Positions 9,486 through 18,555 of a stretch of 64,000 nt of DNA are shown here, piece by piece. The stretch comes from an uncultured Rhodospirillales bacterium. GTDB lineage: Bacteria; Pseudomonadota; Alphaproteobacteria; Acetobacterales; Acetobacteraceae. The position numbers and the translations under genes were made by a program. The notes below the pieces were generated by a model. It was not told where the DNA came from, did no database searches, and was given only the letters and a program-made list of their open reading frames with translations. Numbering within the stretch: position 1 is the stretch's first letter; every line of letters begins with the position of its first letter. The DNA is taken from contig CAIMWH010000237.1 in NCBI GenBank assembly GCA_903845065.1, forward strand, positions 1-64,000, given 5' to 3'.

Positions 9486-9909
9486 TCCGGCCCGCTTCGC
9501 CGAAACCCTGGTCGCCGGCATGCCCGACGCCCTCGTCTACGCCGACGCCGCCGGCGCCATCCGGGTCTGGAACGCCGGCGCCACCCGCCTCTTCGGCTTC
9601 ACCGAGGCCGAAGCCCTCGGCCGCCCGCTCGACATAATCATCCCCGCCGGCCTGCGCGAACGCCACTGGCACGGCTATCACGCCACCATGGCCACCGGAC
9701 AATCCCGCTACGGCGACGGCCAACTCCTCTCCGTCCCCGCCATCCACAAGGACGGCCGGCGCCTCTCTGTCGAATTCACCATCGTCCCCTTCGCCGGCCC
9801 CGACGGCCGCATGGAAGGCATCGCCGCCATCCTGCGCGACGCCACCGCCCGCTTCGAGGAACTCCGCGCCCTGCGCAAGCAACTCGCCGCCCGGCCCGAC
9901 CAGGCCTAA
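9475..9909 (+). CDS. Stand-alone PAS domain protein
   Basis: AIRVWNAGATRLFGFTEAEALGRPLDIIIP...DGRMEGIAAILRDAT; overlaps nsrR end. Confidence 0.85.
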   Translation: MSPDPARFAETLVAGMPDALVYADAAGAIRVWNAGATRLFGFTEAEALGRPLDIIIPAGLRERHWHGYHATMATGQSRYGDGQLLSVPAIHKDGRRLSVEFTIVPFAGPDGRMEGIAAILRDATARFEELRALRKQLAARPDQA

Positions 9910-11006
9910 CCGCCGATACGCCGCCGCAACACCGCGCGCAACGCGTACTGCCGATGCTCGGTCAATGGCGCCAACACCAGGCACCCCGCCAACACCACCA
10001 GGATCGTCACCACCCCGCCAACCCCGCCCTCCCGCCCGAAGAACAGGCCATCGCGCAGGATGGTCACCAACGGCATGTGGAACAAGTATATCGAGAACGT
10101 GAACGAACCGATGCGTGCCGCCGCCGGCCGCACCCGGATCAGCCAGGGCTGCAACCACGTCACATGCGGCACCGCGAAAATGCTCAGGCCAAAGATCCCC
10201 GCCAGCATCAACGCCCCGAACAGCACCGTCCCATGATCCAGCCGGTAGGAGTACCCGGCGGTCAACCAGTACAGAAACACCCGGGTCAGCGCATTCATAT
10301 CGGTCAGGTAGTAGACCGCGTACAGCCCGACACTCGCCGCCAACAGCCCCGTCGCCACGCCCGCGCCCGGCACCCAGCGATCGCGGTTCCGGTAGATCCA
10401 CACCCCCACCAGCCACCCAGGCATCAGCGCCAGCACCGCCGGCCCCGCCAGCAGCGCGCAAACCGCCACCCAGGCCACCCGCCCACGCCCCTGCAACAGC
10501 GTCATCCCGCCAAAGATGAAGTAGTACCAGGCCTCATTGTTGACCGACCAATACGCCCCATCGTTTGGCGGCAGATGGCTGCCGATCGGCCCCTGGCCCA
10601 GAAACAACAGGTTGCGAACCACCGCACCCAGGTTGCGCCCGAACTCCGCCCACCCGCCACCCAGCGACGGGTCCAGGCAGAATGCCGCGAACAGCCCCAG
10701 GAACAGCGCCGGAACGCCCACCGACCACAGCCGCGCCAACCGGTTGACCAGGAACAGCCGCAGCGACGGGTCCCGGTTCGCCACCACATGGGCGATCACA
10801 AACCCCGACAGCACAAAAAACACCATCACCGCGTCGTCACCCGGAATGCGCGGCCGGTCGATCCCGAAGAAAAAGAAGAACGTGTGCGACACAAACACGC
10901 ATAGCGCCGCGCCCACCCGCATCAGGTCCAGATAGGCGGACAAGGCCGGCGAGATATCCGAGGTCCGAGGCGGGCTCAATGTCCTGTCGGGAGAGGGCAA
11001 GCTCAT
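9906..11006 (-). CDS. Acyltransferase family 3 (OafA-like) membrane protein
   Basis: YLDLMRVGAALCVFVSHTFFFFFG, VMVFFVLSGFVI, multi-TM. Confidence 0.85.
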   Translation of the reverse strand: MSLPSPDRTLSPPRTSDISPALSAYLDLMRVGAALCVFVSHTFFFFFGIDRPRIPGDDAVMVFFVLSGFVIAHVVANRDPSLRLFLVNRLARLWSVGVPALFLGLFAAFCLDPSLGGGWAEFGRNLGAVVRNLLFLGQGPIGSHLPPNDGAYWSVNNEAWYYFIFGGMTLLQGRGRVAWVAVCALLAGPAVLALMPGWLVGVWIYRNRDRWVPGAGVATGLLAASVGLYAVYYLTDMNALTRVFLYWLTAGYSYRLDHGTVLFGALMLAGIFGLSIFAVPHVTWLQPWLIRVRPAAARIGSFTFSIYLFHMPLVTILRDGLFFGREGGVGGVVTILVVLAGCLVLAPLTEHRQYALRAVLRRRIGG

Positions 11007-11055
11007 GGACGAACAGATATCACAAACCCATTCTCTACCAAAATATTCCGCCTCT

Positions 11056-11832
11056 CTAGATCAACAACATCGGCACCCGCCGCCCCTCGAACAGCCCGGC
11101 CACCTCCGCCTCCCCCGCCGCCGGCCGCGCCATCACGATCACCTGCTCCCGCATCCCGCCCAGCGCCGACAGGATATCGGCAGGCTTCCCCACCGCCACG
11201 CACCGAACCACCACCCGCCCAACCGGCACCCCCGCCGCCACCGCCCGCGCCCGGACCGAGGCCTCGTCCACCGCCCGCCCGGCCAGCACCATCAACCCAT
11301 CCCCCGCAGCCGCCGCAATCCGGCACGCCACCTCCAGCGCCGGATCGTCGTCACCGGCCATCACCGCCACCACCGCCCCCCCGCGCGGCTGGAACCCGCG
11401 CGGCAGCAGCAGGCACGAGGCCAACGGCGCCGCCCCCCGCGCCTGCGGCCCCACCCGCACCACGATATCATCCGTCCGGCACAGCCCCGCCAGACACGCC
11501 GCCGGCTCCCCGCGCAACACCTCGAAGGCGCGCGGCACCCCGTCATCCCCCAGCGTCCGGTCCAGCAACTGCCGCGCCTGCACTGCCGCATGGCGCAATT
11601 CCGCCGCCAGCGCCGAGGCGTCGATCGGGCTCCAGTCATGCGTCGGCAACCGATACTCGCGCGCGAACGGCAACCCCGCCAACGCCAGCACCGCCTCGTC
11701 CTCGATGAACACGCAATGCAGCTCCACCCCCAGCAGCCGCGCGAACGCCTCCGCCGCCCGCAACGCCGCCGCATCCGCCGCGCCATGCCCGATATCCAGC
11801 ACCAACCGCCGAAACCCGTCGCTCTCGCTCAT
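11056..11832 (-). CDS. UspA-like / universal stress-type protein
   Basis: Rossmann-like 258-aa protein (RRLVLDIGHGAADAAALRAAEAFARLLGVELHCVFIED); stop/start overlap with upstream Lon-like gene. Confidence 0.55.
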   Translation of the reverse strand: MSESDGFRRLVLDIGHGAADAAALRAAEAFARLLGVELHCVFIEDEAVLALAGLPFAREYRLPTHDWSPIDASALAAELRHAAVQARQLLDRTLGDDGVPRAFEVLRGEPAACLAGLCRTDDIVVRVGPQARGAAPLASCLLLPRGFQPRGGAVVAVMAGDDDPALEVACRIAAAAGDGLMVLAGRAVDEASVRARAVAAGVPVGRVVVRCVAVGKPADILSALGGMREQVIVMARPAAGEAEVAGLFEGRRVPMLLI

Positions 11833-14258
11833 CCCGGCTTCCCCTCGCCATGCTCGCCCTCGGCCTCCCGCCGCGCCGCCGCGAACCGCCGCAACCGATC
11901 CTCCACCCGCCGGTTCACCGAGCCCTCCGCATACGCCCCGTCCGCCCCCCGCCCCCCGGCCGGCACCCCCGCCAGCAGCGCGATCCCCTCATCGATGCTG
12001 GCCACCGGATACACCGCGAACCGCCCCGCCGCGCACGCCGCCACCACATCCGCCCGCAACATCAAATGCTGCACATTCGATGCCGGGATCATCACCCCCT
12101 GGGTCCCCGTCAGCCCCCGCGCCGCGCAGATATCAAAAAACCCCTCGATCTTCTCGTTCACCCCGCCGATCGCCTGCACCATCCCGTGCTGGTTCACCGA
12201 CCCGGTCACCGCGAGATCCTGCCGCAACGGCACCTCCGCCAGCGCCGACAACAGGCTGTAAAGCTCGGCCGAGGACGCGCTATCCCCCTCCACCCCGCCA
12301 TAGGACTGCTCGAACACCAGGCTCGCCGTCAGCGACATCGGCACCTCCAGCGCATACCGCCCGGCCAGGAAGCCCGACAGGATCAGCACCCCCTTCGAAT
12401 GGATCGGCCCGCCCAGTTTCACCTCGCGCTCGATATCGATGATCCGCCCCGCCCCCGGCCGCACCTGGCAGGTAATCCTCGAGGGCTGCCCGAACGCATA
12501 ATCCCCCAGCGACAACACGCTGAGCCCGTTCACCTGCCCCACCCGTGCCCCGCTGGTCTCGATCAACGCGATATCGCGCAGGATCATCTCCCGACCCCGC
12601 TCCTGGATGCGCGCCCCGCGATGAATGCGCCCGGCGATGGCCTGCTCGATATCCGCAGCCCCGATCACCCCCCGCCCCGCCCGCCCGGCCAGGTGATCCG
12701 CCTCCGCCACCACATCCTGCAACCGCTCCACCATCAGCGTCAGTTTGCCCGCATCATCGGCCACCCGCGCCGCATGCTCGATCGCCCGCGCCACCCCGCC
12801 CCGGTCCAGCGGCCGCAGCCCACCCTCCGCCGCCATCCCCCCGATCAGCCGCGCCAGCATCGCCTCGCTTTCGGGCGAGCGGTCCATCTCATCGTCGAAA
12901 TCCGCCAACACCTTGAAATGCTGTGCCATTTCCGGATCGAGCGATATCAGCATGTAGTACAGCATCCGATCCCCGAACAGCACCACCTTCACATCGAGCG
13001 GGATCGGGTCCGGCTCCAGCGATACCGTGGTGGCCAGCCCGATAAACCGCGCCACATCCTCGATCGTCACCTCCTGCCGCAGCAGCGCCCGCTTCAGCGC
13101 CTGCCAGCTATACGGCTCACTCAACAGGCTGCGCGCATCGAGCAGGATCATCCCGCCATTCGCCCGGTGCAGCGCCCCCGCCTTGATCAGCCGGAAATTG
13201 GTCACCAGCGCGCCCTGCACCTGCTGGTATTCGATCCGCCCGACCAGGTTCGCCAACGTCGGGTGCGGCTCCTCGATCACCGGCGCCCCCGCGCCATGGT
13301 CCGCCTGGGTGACGAACACGTTGATCTCATACCGATCGAACGGCCCCGCCAGCCGCATCGCCGCCTGCGCCGCCCCCTGTGCGGCGGCCTCCGGCGAGAC
13401 GAAATACTGCACGTTCTCCAGCAGATCAGCCCGCATCGCCTCGATATGCGCCAGCACCGCCGGCAGGTCGGCAAACGCCGCCTTCAGATGCTCGAACGGC
13501 GGCGCCACCGCCACCTCGGCGGTCTCCCGATCCAGCGCCCGCAGCGCGTCGCGCTGCGCCTTCTCGGTGCGCGGAATGGCCCGCAACGTCTGCTCCAGTT
13601 CCTTCTCTAACTCCGCGATCGCCGCCTGCGTCTCCTGCTGCGCCGCCTCCGGCCAGCCGTTGAACTCCGCCGGTGGCACCACCTTGCCGTTCTTCACCGG
13701 CGCCATGCCGAACCCCATCGGCGTGCGCAGGATCACGATGTTCTTCGCCGCCGCCCGCTCGTTCAGCGCCGCGAAGGCCTGCTCGTTCTTGGCCTGGATC
13801 GCCTGCTCGATGCTGCCCCGCCGCTTCTGGTAATCCTCGCTCTCGAACACCGCCGGCAGCGAAACCCGCAGGTCGTCGATCAGGTCATGCACCGCCTTCT
13901 GGAACCCCGGCGCCCGCCCCCCCGGCAACGCCAGCGCCACCGGCCGATGCGCCTCGGCGAAATTCGCCACATACACCCAGTCCCGCGGATACGCCCGCGC
14001 CCGCGCCGCATCGTCCAGCAGCGTCTTCGCGGCATGCTGCATGCGCGCGCCACCCGCCCCGATGGCGAATATGTTGAACCCCCGCTGCCCCATCGCCGCG
14101 CCGAAACTGATCGCCTCCTGCGCCCGCTGCTGATGCACCAGCCCCGGCAACGCCGCGAGGTCCGCCGTGGTCTCGAACGCCAACCCGCCAAGATCGGCCG
14201 CGCGATGCAATCGCTCCGGCGCTACCGCACGAATGAACTGGGTGTCCTCGCTCGACAT
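11829..14258 (-). CDS. Lon-related protease (AAA_32 / S16 peptidase)
   Basis: S16 domain with catalytic Ser (GDSASSAELYSLLSAL) and Lys (GGVNEKIEGF); HRANGGMILLDA; ATG at 14258 has AGGAGG upstream (14276 in the ORF track is a GTG). Confidence 0.87.
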   Translation of the reverse strand: MSSEDTQFIRAVAPERLHRAADLGGLAFETTADLAALPGLVHQQRAQEAISFGAAMGQRGFNIFAIGAGGARMQHAAKTLLDDAARARAYPRDWVYVANFAEAHRPVALALPGGRAPGFQKAVHDLIDDLRVSLPAVFESEDYQKRRGSIEQAIQAKNEQAFAALNERAAAKNIVILRTPMGFGMAPVKNGKVVPPAEFNGWPEAAQQETQAAIAELEKELEQTLRAIPRTEKAQRDALRALDRETAEVAVAPPFEHLKAAFADLPAVLAHIEAMRADLLENVQYFVSPEAAAQGAAQAAMRLAGPFDRYEINVFVTQADHGAGAPVIEEPHPTLANLVGRIEYQQVQGALVTNFRLIKAGALHRANGGMILLDARSLLSEPYSWQALKRALLRQEVTIEDVARFIGLATTVSLEPDPIPLDVKVVLFGDRMLYYMLISLDPEMAQHFKVLADFDDEMDRSPESEAMLARLIGGMAAEGGLRPLDRGGVARAIEHAARVADDAGKLTLMVERLQDVVAEADHLAGRAGRGVIGAADIEQAIAGRIHRGARIQERGREMILRDIALIETSGARVGQVNGLSVLSLGDYAFGQPSRITCQVRPGAGRIIDIEREVKLGGPIHSKGVLILSGFLAGRYALEVPMSLTASLVFEQSYGGVEGDSASSAELYSLLSALAEVPLRQDLAVTGSVNQHGMVQAIGGVNEKIEGFFDICAARGLTGTQGVMIPASNVQHLMLRADVVAACAAGRFAVYPVASIDEGIALLAGVPAGGRGADGAYAEGSVNRRVEDRLRRFAAARREAEGEHGEGKPG

Positions 14259-14320
14259 GTCCCGCCTCCTCGCCACGCGCTATCACGCCCATATGGGGGC
14301 GCCCGACGCATTGACCAACA

Positions 14321-14977
14321 TCAACCGCCCCCCACCAGCGGCACGAACGCCACCCGCAGCACCTCGCGCTGCATCACCGCTCCGCTGCCATGCTTGGTGA
14401 TCCGCATCAGCCGCTGCTCCGCCCACGGCGCGCCCACCGGGATCACCATCCGCCCCCCCGGCTTCAACTGCGCCAGCAACGCCGGCGGCACCTCCGCCGC
14501 CGCTGCCGTCACCATGATGGCATCGAACGGCGCCCGCTCCGGCCACCCCAGCGCCCCATCCCCGGTCCGCAGCGCGATATTGCGATACCCCACCAACGCC
14601 CCCCGCGCCGCCTCCGTCAGCGCCGCGATGATCTCCACCGAACACACCTGCCCCGCCAGTTCCGCCAGCACCGCCGCCTGGTAGCCCGAGCCCGTCCCCA
14701 CCTCCAGCACCACATCCCCGGGCGCCACATCGAGCAACTCCGTCATGATGGCGACGATGAACGGCTGCGAAATCGTCTGGTGATGCCCGATCGGCAGCGG
14801 CCGGTTCACATACGCCCGCGCCCGCTCCTCCTCCGGCACAAACGCCGCCCGCCGCACCCGGCGCAACGCCGCCAACACGCGCGGGCTCAACACCGAACGC
14901 CCGGTGAACTGCGCCGTATGCCGCGTCTCGGCCTCGATCTCCGCGATCAACCCCTCCAGCGCCGGGTCCCGCTCCAT
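14321..14977 (-). CDS. pcm: Protein-L-isoaspartate O-methyltransferase
   Basis: RRAAFVPEEERARAYVNRPLPIGHHQTISQPFIVAIMTELL...VLEVGTGSGYQAAVLA. Confidence 0.92.
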   Translation of the reverse strand: MERDPALEGLIAEIEAETRHTAQFTGRSVLSPRVLAALRRVRRAAFVPEEERARAYVNRPLPIGHHQTISQPFIVAIMTELLDVAPGDVVLEVGTGSGYQAAVLAELAGQVCSVEIIAALTEAARGALVGYRNIALRTGDGALGWPERAPFDAIMVTAAAAEVPPALLAQLKPGGRMVIPVGAPWAEQRLMRITKHGSGAVMQREVLRVAFVPLVGGG

Positions 14978-15984
14978 CACGCCGCCCCCCGCCACACCCC
15001 ATCCGGCACCAGCACCGCCGCCCCGGTCAGCCGCCCCGACCGCAACCGCTCCAGCACCGCATTGGCCTCGCTCAGCGCAAACGCCTCGGTCTGCGTCACC
15101 ACCGGCACAACAGGCGCCAACGCCAGGAACGCCTCCGCATCCGCCCGCGTCAGGTTCGCCACCGAGCGCAGCACCCGCTCCCCCCACAGCAGCGCATACG
15201 CGAAGGACGGTATGTCGCTCATATGAATGCCGCCACACACCACCACGCCCCCCGGCCGCACCGCCGCCAGCGCCGCCGGTACCAACTCCCCCGCCGGCGC
15301 GAAAATCACCGCCGCATCCAGCCCCCCAGGCACCGCCTCCTCCGACCCGCCAGCCCACACCGCACCCAGCGCCCGCGCGAACCCCTGCGCCGCCACATCC
15401 CCCGCCCGGGTGAACGCCAGCACCTCCCGCCCCTCATGGCGCGCCACCTGCGTCACGATATGCGCCGCCGCCCCGAACCCGTAGATGCCGATCCGCCGCG
15501 CCTCCCCCGCCATCCGCAGCGCCCGATGCCCGATCAGCCCCGCGCACAGCAGCGGCGCCGCATGCACATCGTCATAATCCCCGTCGATCGCAAAGCAGTA
15601 GCGCGCATCCGCCACCGTATACTCGGCATACCCGCCATCGATGTGATACCCGGTGAACCGCGCCTCCGGGCACAGATTCTCCTGCCCCGCCACACAATAC
15701 GCGCACCGCCCGCACGTCCACCCCAGCCACGGCACCCCCACGCGGTCCCCCACAGAGAACCGCGTCACCCCAGCACCCAACTCCGCCACCCGGCCAACAA
15801 TCTCATGCCCCGGCACCAGCGGCAGCTTCGGCTCGGCCAACTCCCCGTCCACCACATGCAAATCCGTCCGGCACACCGCACACGCCCGCACCGCGATCAG
15901 CACCTCCCCCACACCCGGCACCGGTCGCGGCACCTCCCGCCCCTCCAGCAACCGCCCCGCCGCGGTCAGAACCATCGCGCGCAT
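14977..15984 (-). CDS. Zinc-dependent alcohol dehydrogenase family protein
   Basis: CRTDLHVVDGEL, PGHEIVG, GCGRCAYC-type structural Zn loop, IYGFGAAAH; ATGA overlap with pcm. Confidence 0.9.
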   Translation of the reverse strand: MRAMVLTAAGRLLEGREVPRPVPGVGEVLIAVRACAVCRTDLHVVDGELAEPKLPLVPGHEIVGRVAELGAGVTRFSVGDRVGVPWLGWTCGRCAYCVAGQENLCPEARFTGYHIDGGYAEYTVADARYCFAIDGDYDDVHAAPLLCAGLIGHRALRMAGEARRIGIYGFGAAAHIVTQVARHEGREVLAFTRAGDVAAQGFARALGAVWAGGSEEAVPGGLDAAVIFAPAGELVPAALAAVRPGGVVVCGGIHMSDIPSFAYALLWGERVLRSVANLTRADAEAFLALAPVVPVVTQTEAFALSEANAVLERLRSGRLTGAAVLVPDGVWRGAA

Positions 15985-16154
15985 GGAAAACCCTCCCGGT
16001 CCGCAACGACCCCCACGACAAGGGATGCGCCCGCCCCGGAAACAACCATGCCGCACCCCTCGCCCACCGCCGTTGACCTGCGTTAATGTTCCCGGCCCGC
16101 CCCCATATTAGCGTGCCATCCGGTTAGATTGCATACCGAAACAGGACCCCGCGC

Positions 16155-17777
16155 ATGGCCCACAAGCAAGTTCTCTTCCGCTCGGCCGCCCGCGAAAAGG
16201 TCCTGCGCGGCGTCACCATGCTCGCCGATGCCGTGCGCGTCACCCTCGGCCCCAAGTCCAAATCCGTCCTCATCCAGAAAGCCTGGGGCCCGCCCATCGT
16301 CTGCAATGACGGCGTGACCATCGCCAAGGAGTTCGACCTCAAGGACCCGGAGGAAAACCTCGGCGCCCGCATGCTCCGCCAGGCCGCCGAGAAAACCGGC
16401 GACAGCGTGGGCGACGGCACCAGCACCTCCACCATCCTCGCCCACGCCATGTTCGCCGATGGCCTGCGCAACGTCGTCGCCGGCGCCAGCGCCATCGACC
16501 TCAAGCGCGGCATCGAGCGCGGCACCAGGCTCGTCATCGAAACCCTCCGCGCCCTCTCGCGAGACGTTCACGCCCGCAGCCAGATGGCCCAGGTCGCCAC
16601 CATCTCCGCCCACAATGACGCCGCCATCGGCGAACTCGTCGCCGAAGCCATGGAGAAAGTCGGCGGCGAAGGCGTCATCACCGTCGAGGAGTCGAAAACC
16701 ACCGAAACCCTCCTCGAAGTCGTCGAGGGCATGCAGTTCGACCGCGGCTACATCTCACCCTACTTCGTCACCAACTCGGAAAAAATGATCACCGAGTTGG
16801 ATGAACCCTACATCCTCATCCACGAAAAAAAGCTCTCCACCCTGCAACCTTTGCTCCCCCTCCTCGAATCCGTCGTCCACTCCACCCGCCCCCTCCTCAT
16901 CGTGGCCGAGGATGTCGACGGCGAAGCCCTCGCCACCCTCGTCGTCAACCGCCTGCGCGGCAGCCTCAAGGTCGCCGCCGTCAAGGCCCCCGGCTTCGGA
17001 GACCGCCGCCGCGCCATGCTCGAAGACCTCGCCACCCTCACCGGCGGCCAGGTCATCTGCGAGGAAGTCGGCGTCAAACTCGAAAACACCACCATCGCCA
17101 TGCTCGGCACCGCCAGCCGCGCCGTCATCACCAACGATGCCACCACCGTCGTCGGCGGCGCCGGCCGCAAACCCGATATCGAGGGCCGCTGCGCCCAGAT
17201 CCGCCGCCAGATCAAGGAAGCCTCCTCGGACTACGACCGCGAGAAACTCCAGGAACGCCTCGCCAAACTCGCCGGCGGCGTCGCCGTCATCCGCGTCGGT
17301 GCCCCCACCGAGTCCGAGATGAAAGCCCGCAAGGAAGCCCTCGAAGACGCCATCAGCGCCACCAAGGCCGCCGTCGCCGAAGGCATCGTCCCCGGCGGAG
17401 GCCTCGCCTTCCTCCGCTGCATCCCCGCCCTCGCCGCCGAGGAAACCCGCTGCGATGGTGACGAACGCACCGGCCTCCAGGTCCTCAAACGCGCCCTCGA
17501 AGCCCCCGCCCGCCAGATCGCCGAAAACTCCGCCGTCGACGGCGGCGTCGTCGTCGCGCGCATGCTCGAAGGCACCGGCGCGCACGGCTTCGACGCCGCC
17601 ACCAAAACCTACGTCGATCTCGTCGAGGCCGGCATCATCGACCCCACCAAAGTCCTGCGTATCGCCCTCGAAAACGCCGTCTCCGTCGCCAGCGTGCTGC
17701 TTCTGACCGAAGCAACCATGACGGAGATACCGGAACCTACAAAAGAGACAGATGGTGCTCAGGACATGACAATGTAA
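16155..17777 (+). CDS. groEL: Chaperonin GroEL paralogue (HSP60), divergent, no adjacent groES
   Basis: [37 protein letters not shown]-terminus ends [14 protein letters not shown] without GGM repeats. Confidence 0.93.
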   Translation: MAHKQVLFRSAAREKVLRGVTMLADAVRVTLGPKSKSVLIQKAWGPPIVCNDGVTIAKEFDLKDPEENLGARMLRQAAEKTGDSVGDGTSTSTILAHAMFADGLRNVVAGASAIDLKRGIERGTRLVIETLRALSRDVHARSQMAQVATISAHNDAAIGELVAEAMEKVGGEGVITVEESKTTETLLEVVEGMQFDRGYISPYFVTNSEKMITELDEPYILIHEKKLSTLQPLLPLLESVVHSTRPLLIVAEDVDGEALATLVVNRLRGSLKVAAVKAPGFGDRRRAMLEDLATLTGGQVICEEVGVKLENTTIAMLGTASRAVITNDATTVVGGAGRKPDIEGRCAQIRRQIKEASSDYDREKLQERLAKLAGGVAVIRVGAPTESEMKARKEALEDAISATKAAVAEGIVPGGGLAFLRCIPALAAEETRCDGDERTGLQVLKRALEAPARQIAENSAVDGGVVVARMLEGTGAHGFDAATKTYVDLVEAGIIDPTKVLRIALENAVSVASVLLLTEATMTEIPEPTKETDGAQDMTM

Positions 17778-17789
17778 TCGCCGAAGCAG

Positions 17790-17816
17790 GCGGTTCCTTT
17801 TTCAAAAAGAAGCCGC
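17790..17816. terminator. Bidirectional terminator between convergent groEL and rraA-like genes
   Basis: GCGGTTCCTTTTT-C-AAAAAGAAGCCGC, two G-U-compatible positions. Confidence 0.75.
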
Positions 17817-17819
17817 TCC

Positions 17820-18539
17820 CTACCGCCCCTTCGCCACCCGCCACGCCGCGAAATCCACCCGCGATTGCTCATCCGTCGGCGGATACAGCCCGAGGATCGA
17901 CCGCCCCTCCAGCACCTTCTCGCCGACGAAATCCTCGAACGCCGTCATCTCCACCGCTTCGGCGGCAATCTCGTCCGCAATCGCCGCCGGGATCACCACC
18001 ACACCCTCGCGATCCCCCACCACCACATCGCCCGGCCACACCGCCACATCCCCGCACCCGATCGGCACATTGATATCCAGCGCCTGGTGCAGCGTCAGGT
18101 TGGTCGGCGCCGACGGCCGGTTGTGATACGCCGGAAACGGCAACGTCGCGATTTCCGGACTGTCGCGGAACCCGCCATCCGTCACCACCCCCGCCACCCC
18201 CCGCATCATCAACCGCGACACCAGGATCGACCCCGCCGAAGCCGCCCGCGGGTTCTTCCGGCTATCGATCACAAACACCGAACCCGGCGGACACTCCTCC
18301 ACCGCCTTGCGCTGCGGATGGCTCCGATCCTGGAACACCGCGAGCCCATTGAGGTCCTCCCGCGCCGGAATATACCGCAGCGTGAACGCCTCCCCCACCA
18401 TGTTGGGCAGCCCCGCGTTCAACGGATGCACATCCTGGATGAACTGGTTGCGCAGCCCGCGCTTGAACAGTGCCGTGCACAAGGTGGCCGTGCTGACCCC
18501 CATCAACGCCGCCCGGGTCGCATCCGAAAGCTTGCTCAT
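17820..18539 (-). CDS. RraA-like / dimethylmenaquinone methyltransferase family protein
   Basis: GVSTATLCTALFKRGLRNQFIQDVHPL, GSILVSRLMMRGVAGVVTDGGFRD, VWPGDVVVGDREGVVVIP. Confidence 0.88.
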   Translation of the reverse strand: MSKLSDATRAALMGVSTATLCTALFKRGLRNQFIQDVHPLNAGLPNMVGEAFTLRYIPAREDLNGLAVFQDRSHPQRKAVEECPPGSVFVIDSRKNPRAASAGSILVSRLMMRGVAGVVTDGGFRDSPEIATLPFPAYHNRPSAPTNLTLHQALDINVPIGCGDVAVWPGDVVVGDREGVVVIPAAIADEIAAEAVEMTAFEDFVGEKVLEGRSILGLYPPTDEQSRVDFAAWRVAKGR

Positions 18540-18555
18540 GTCTCGCTCCACCAGG

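Noticed and set aside
11850-13610. 586-aa plus-strand ORF (Arg/His/Pro-rich)
   Set aside because: Antisense to the Lon-like protease; composition is the usual shadow of GC-rich third positions, with no domain motif.
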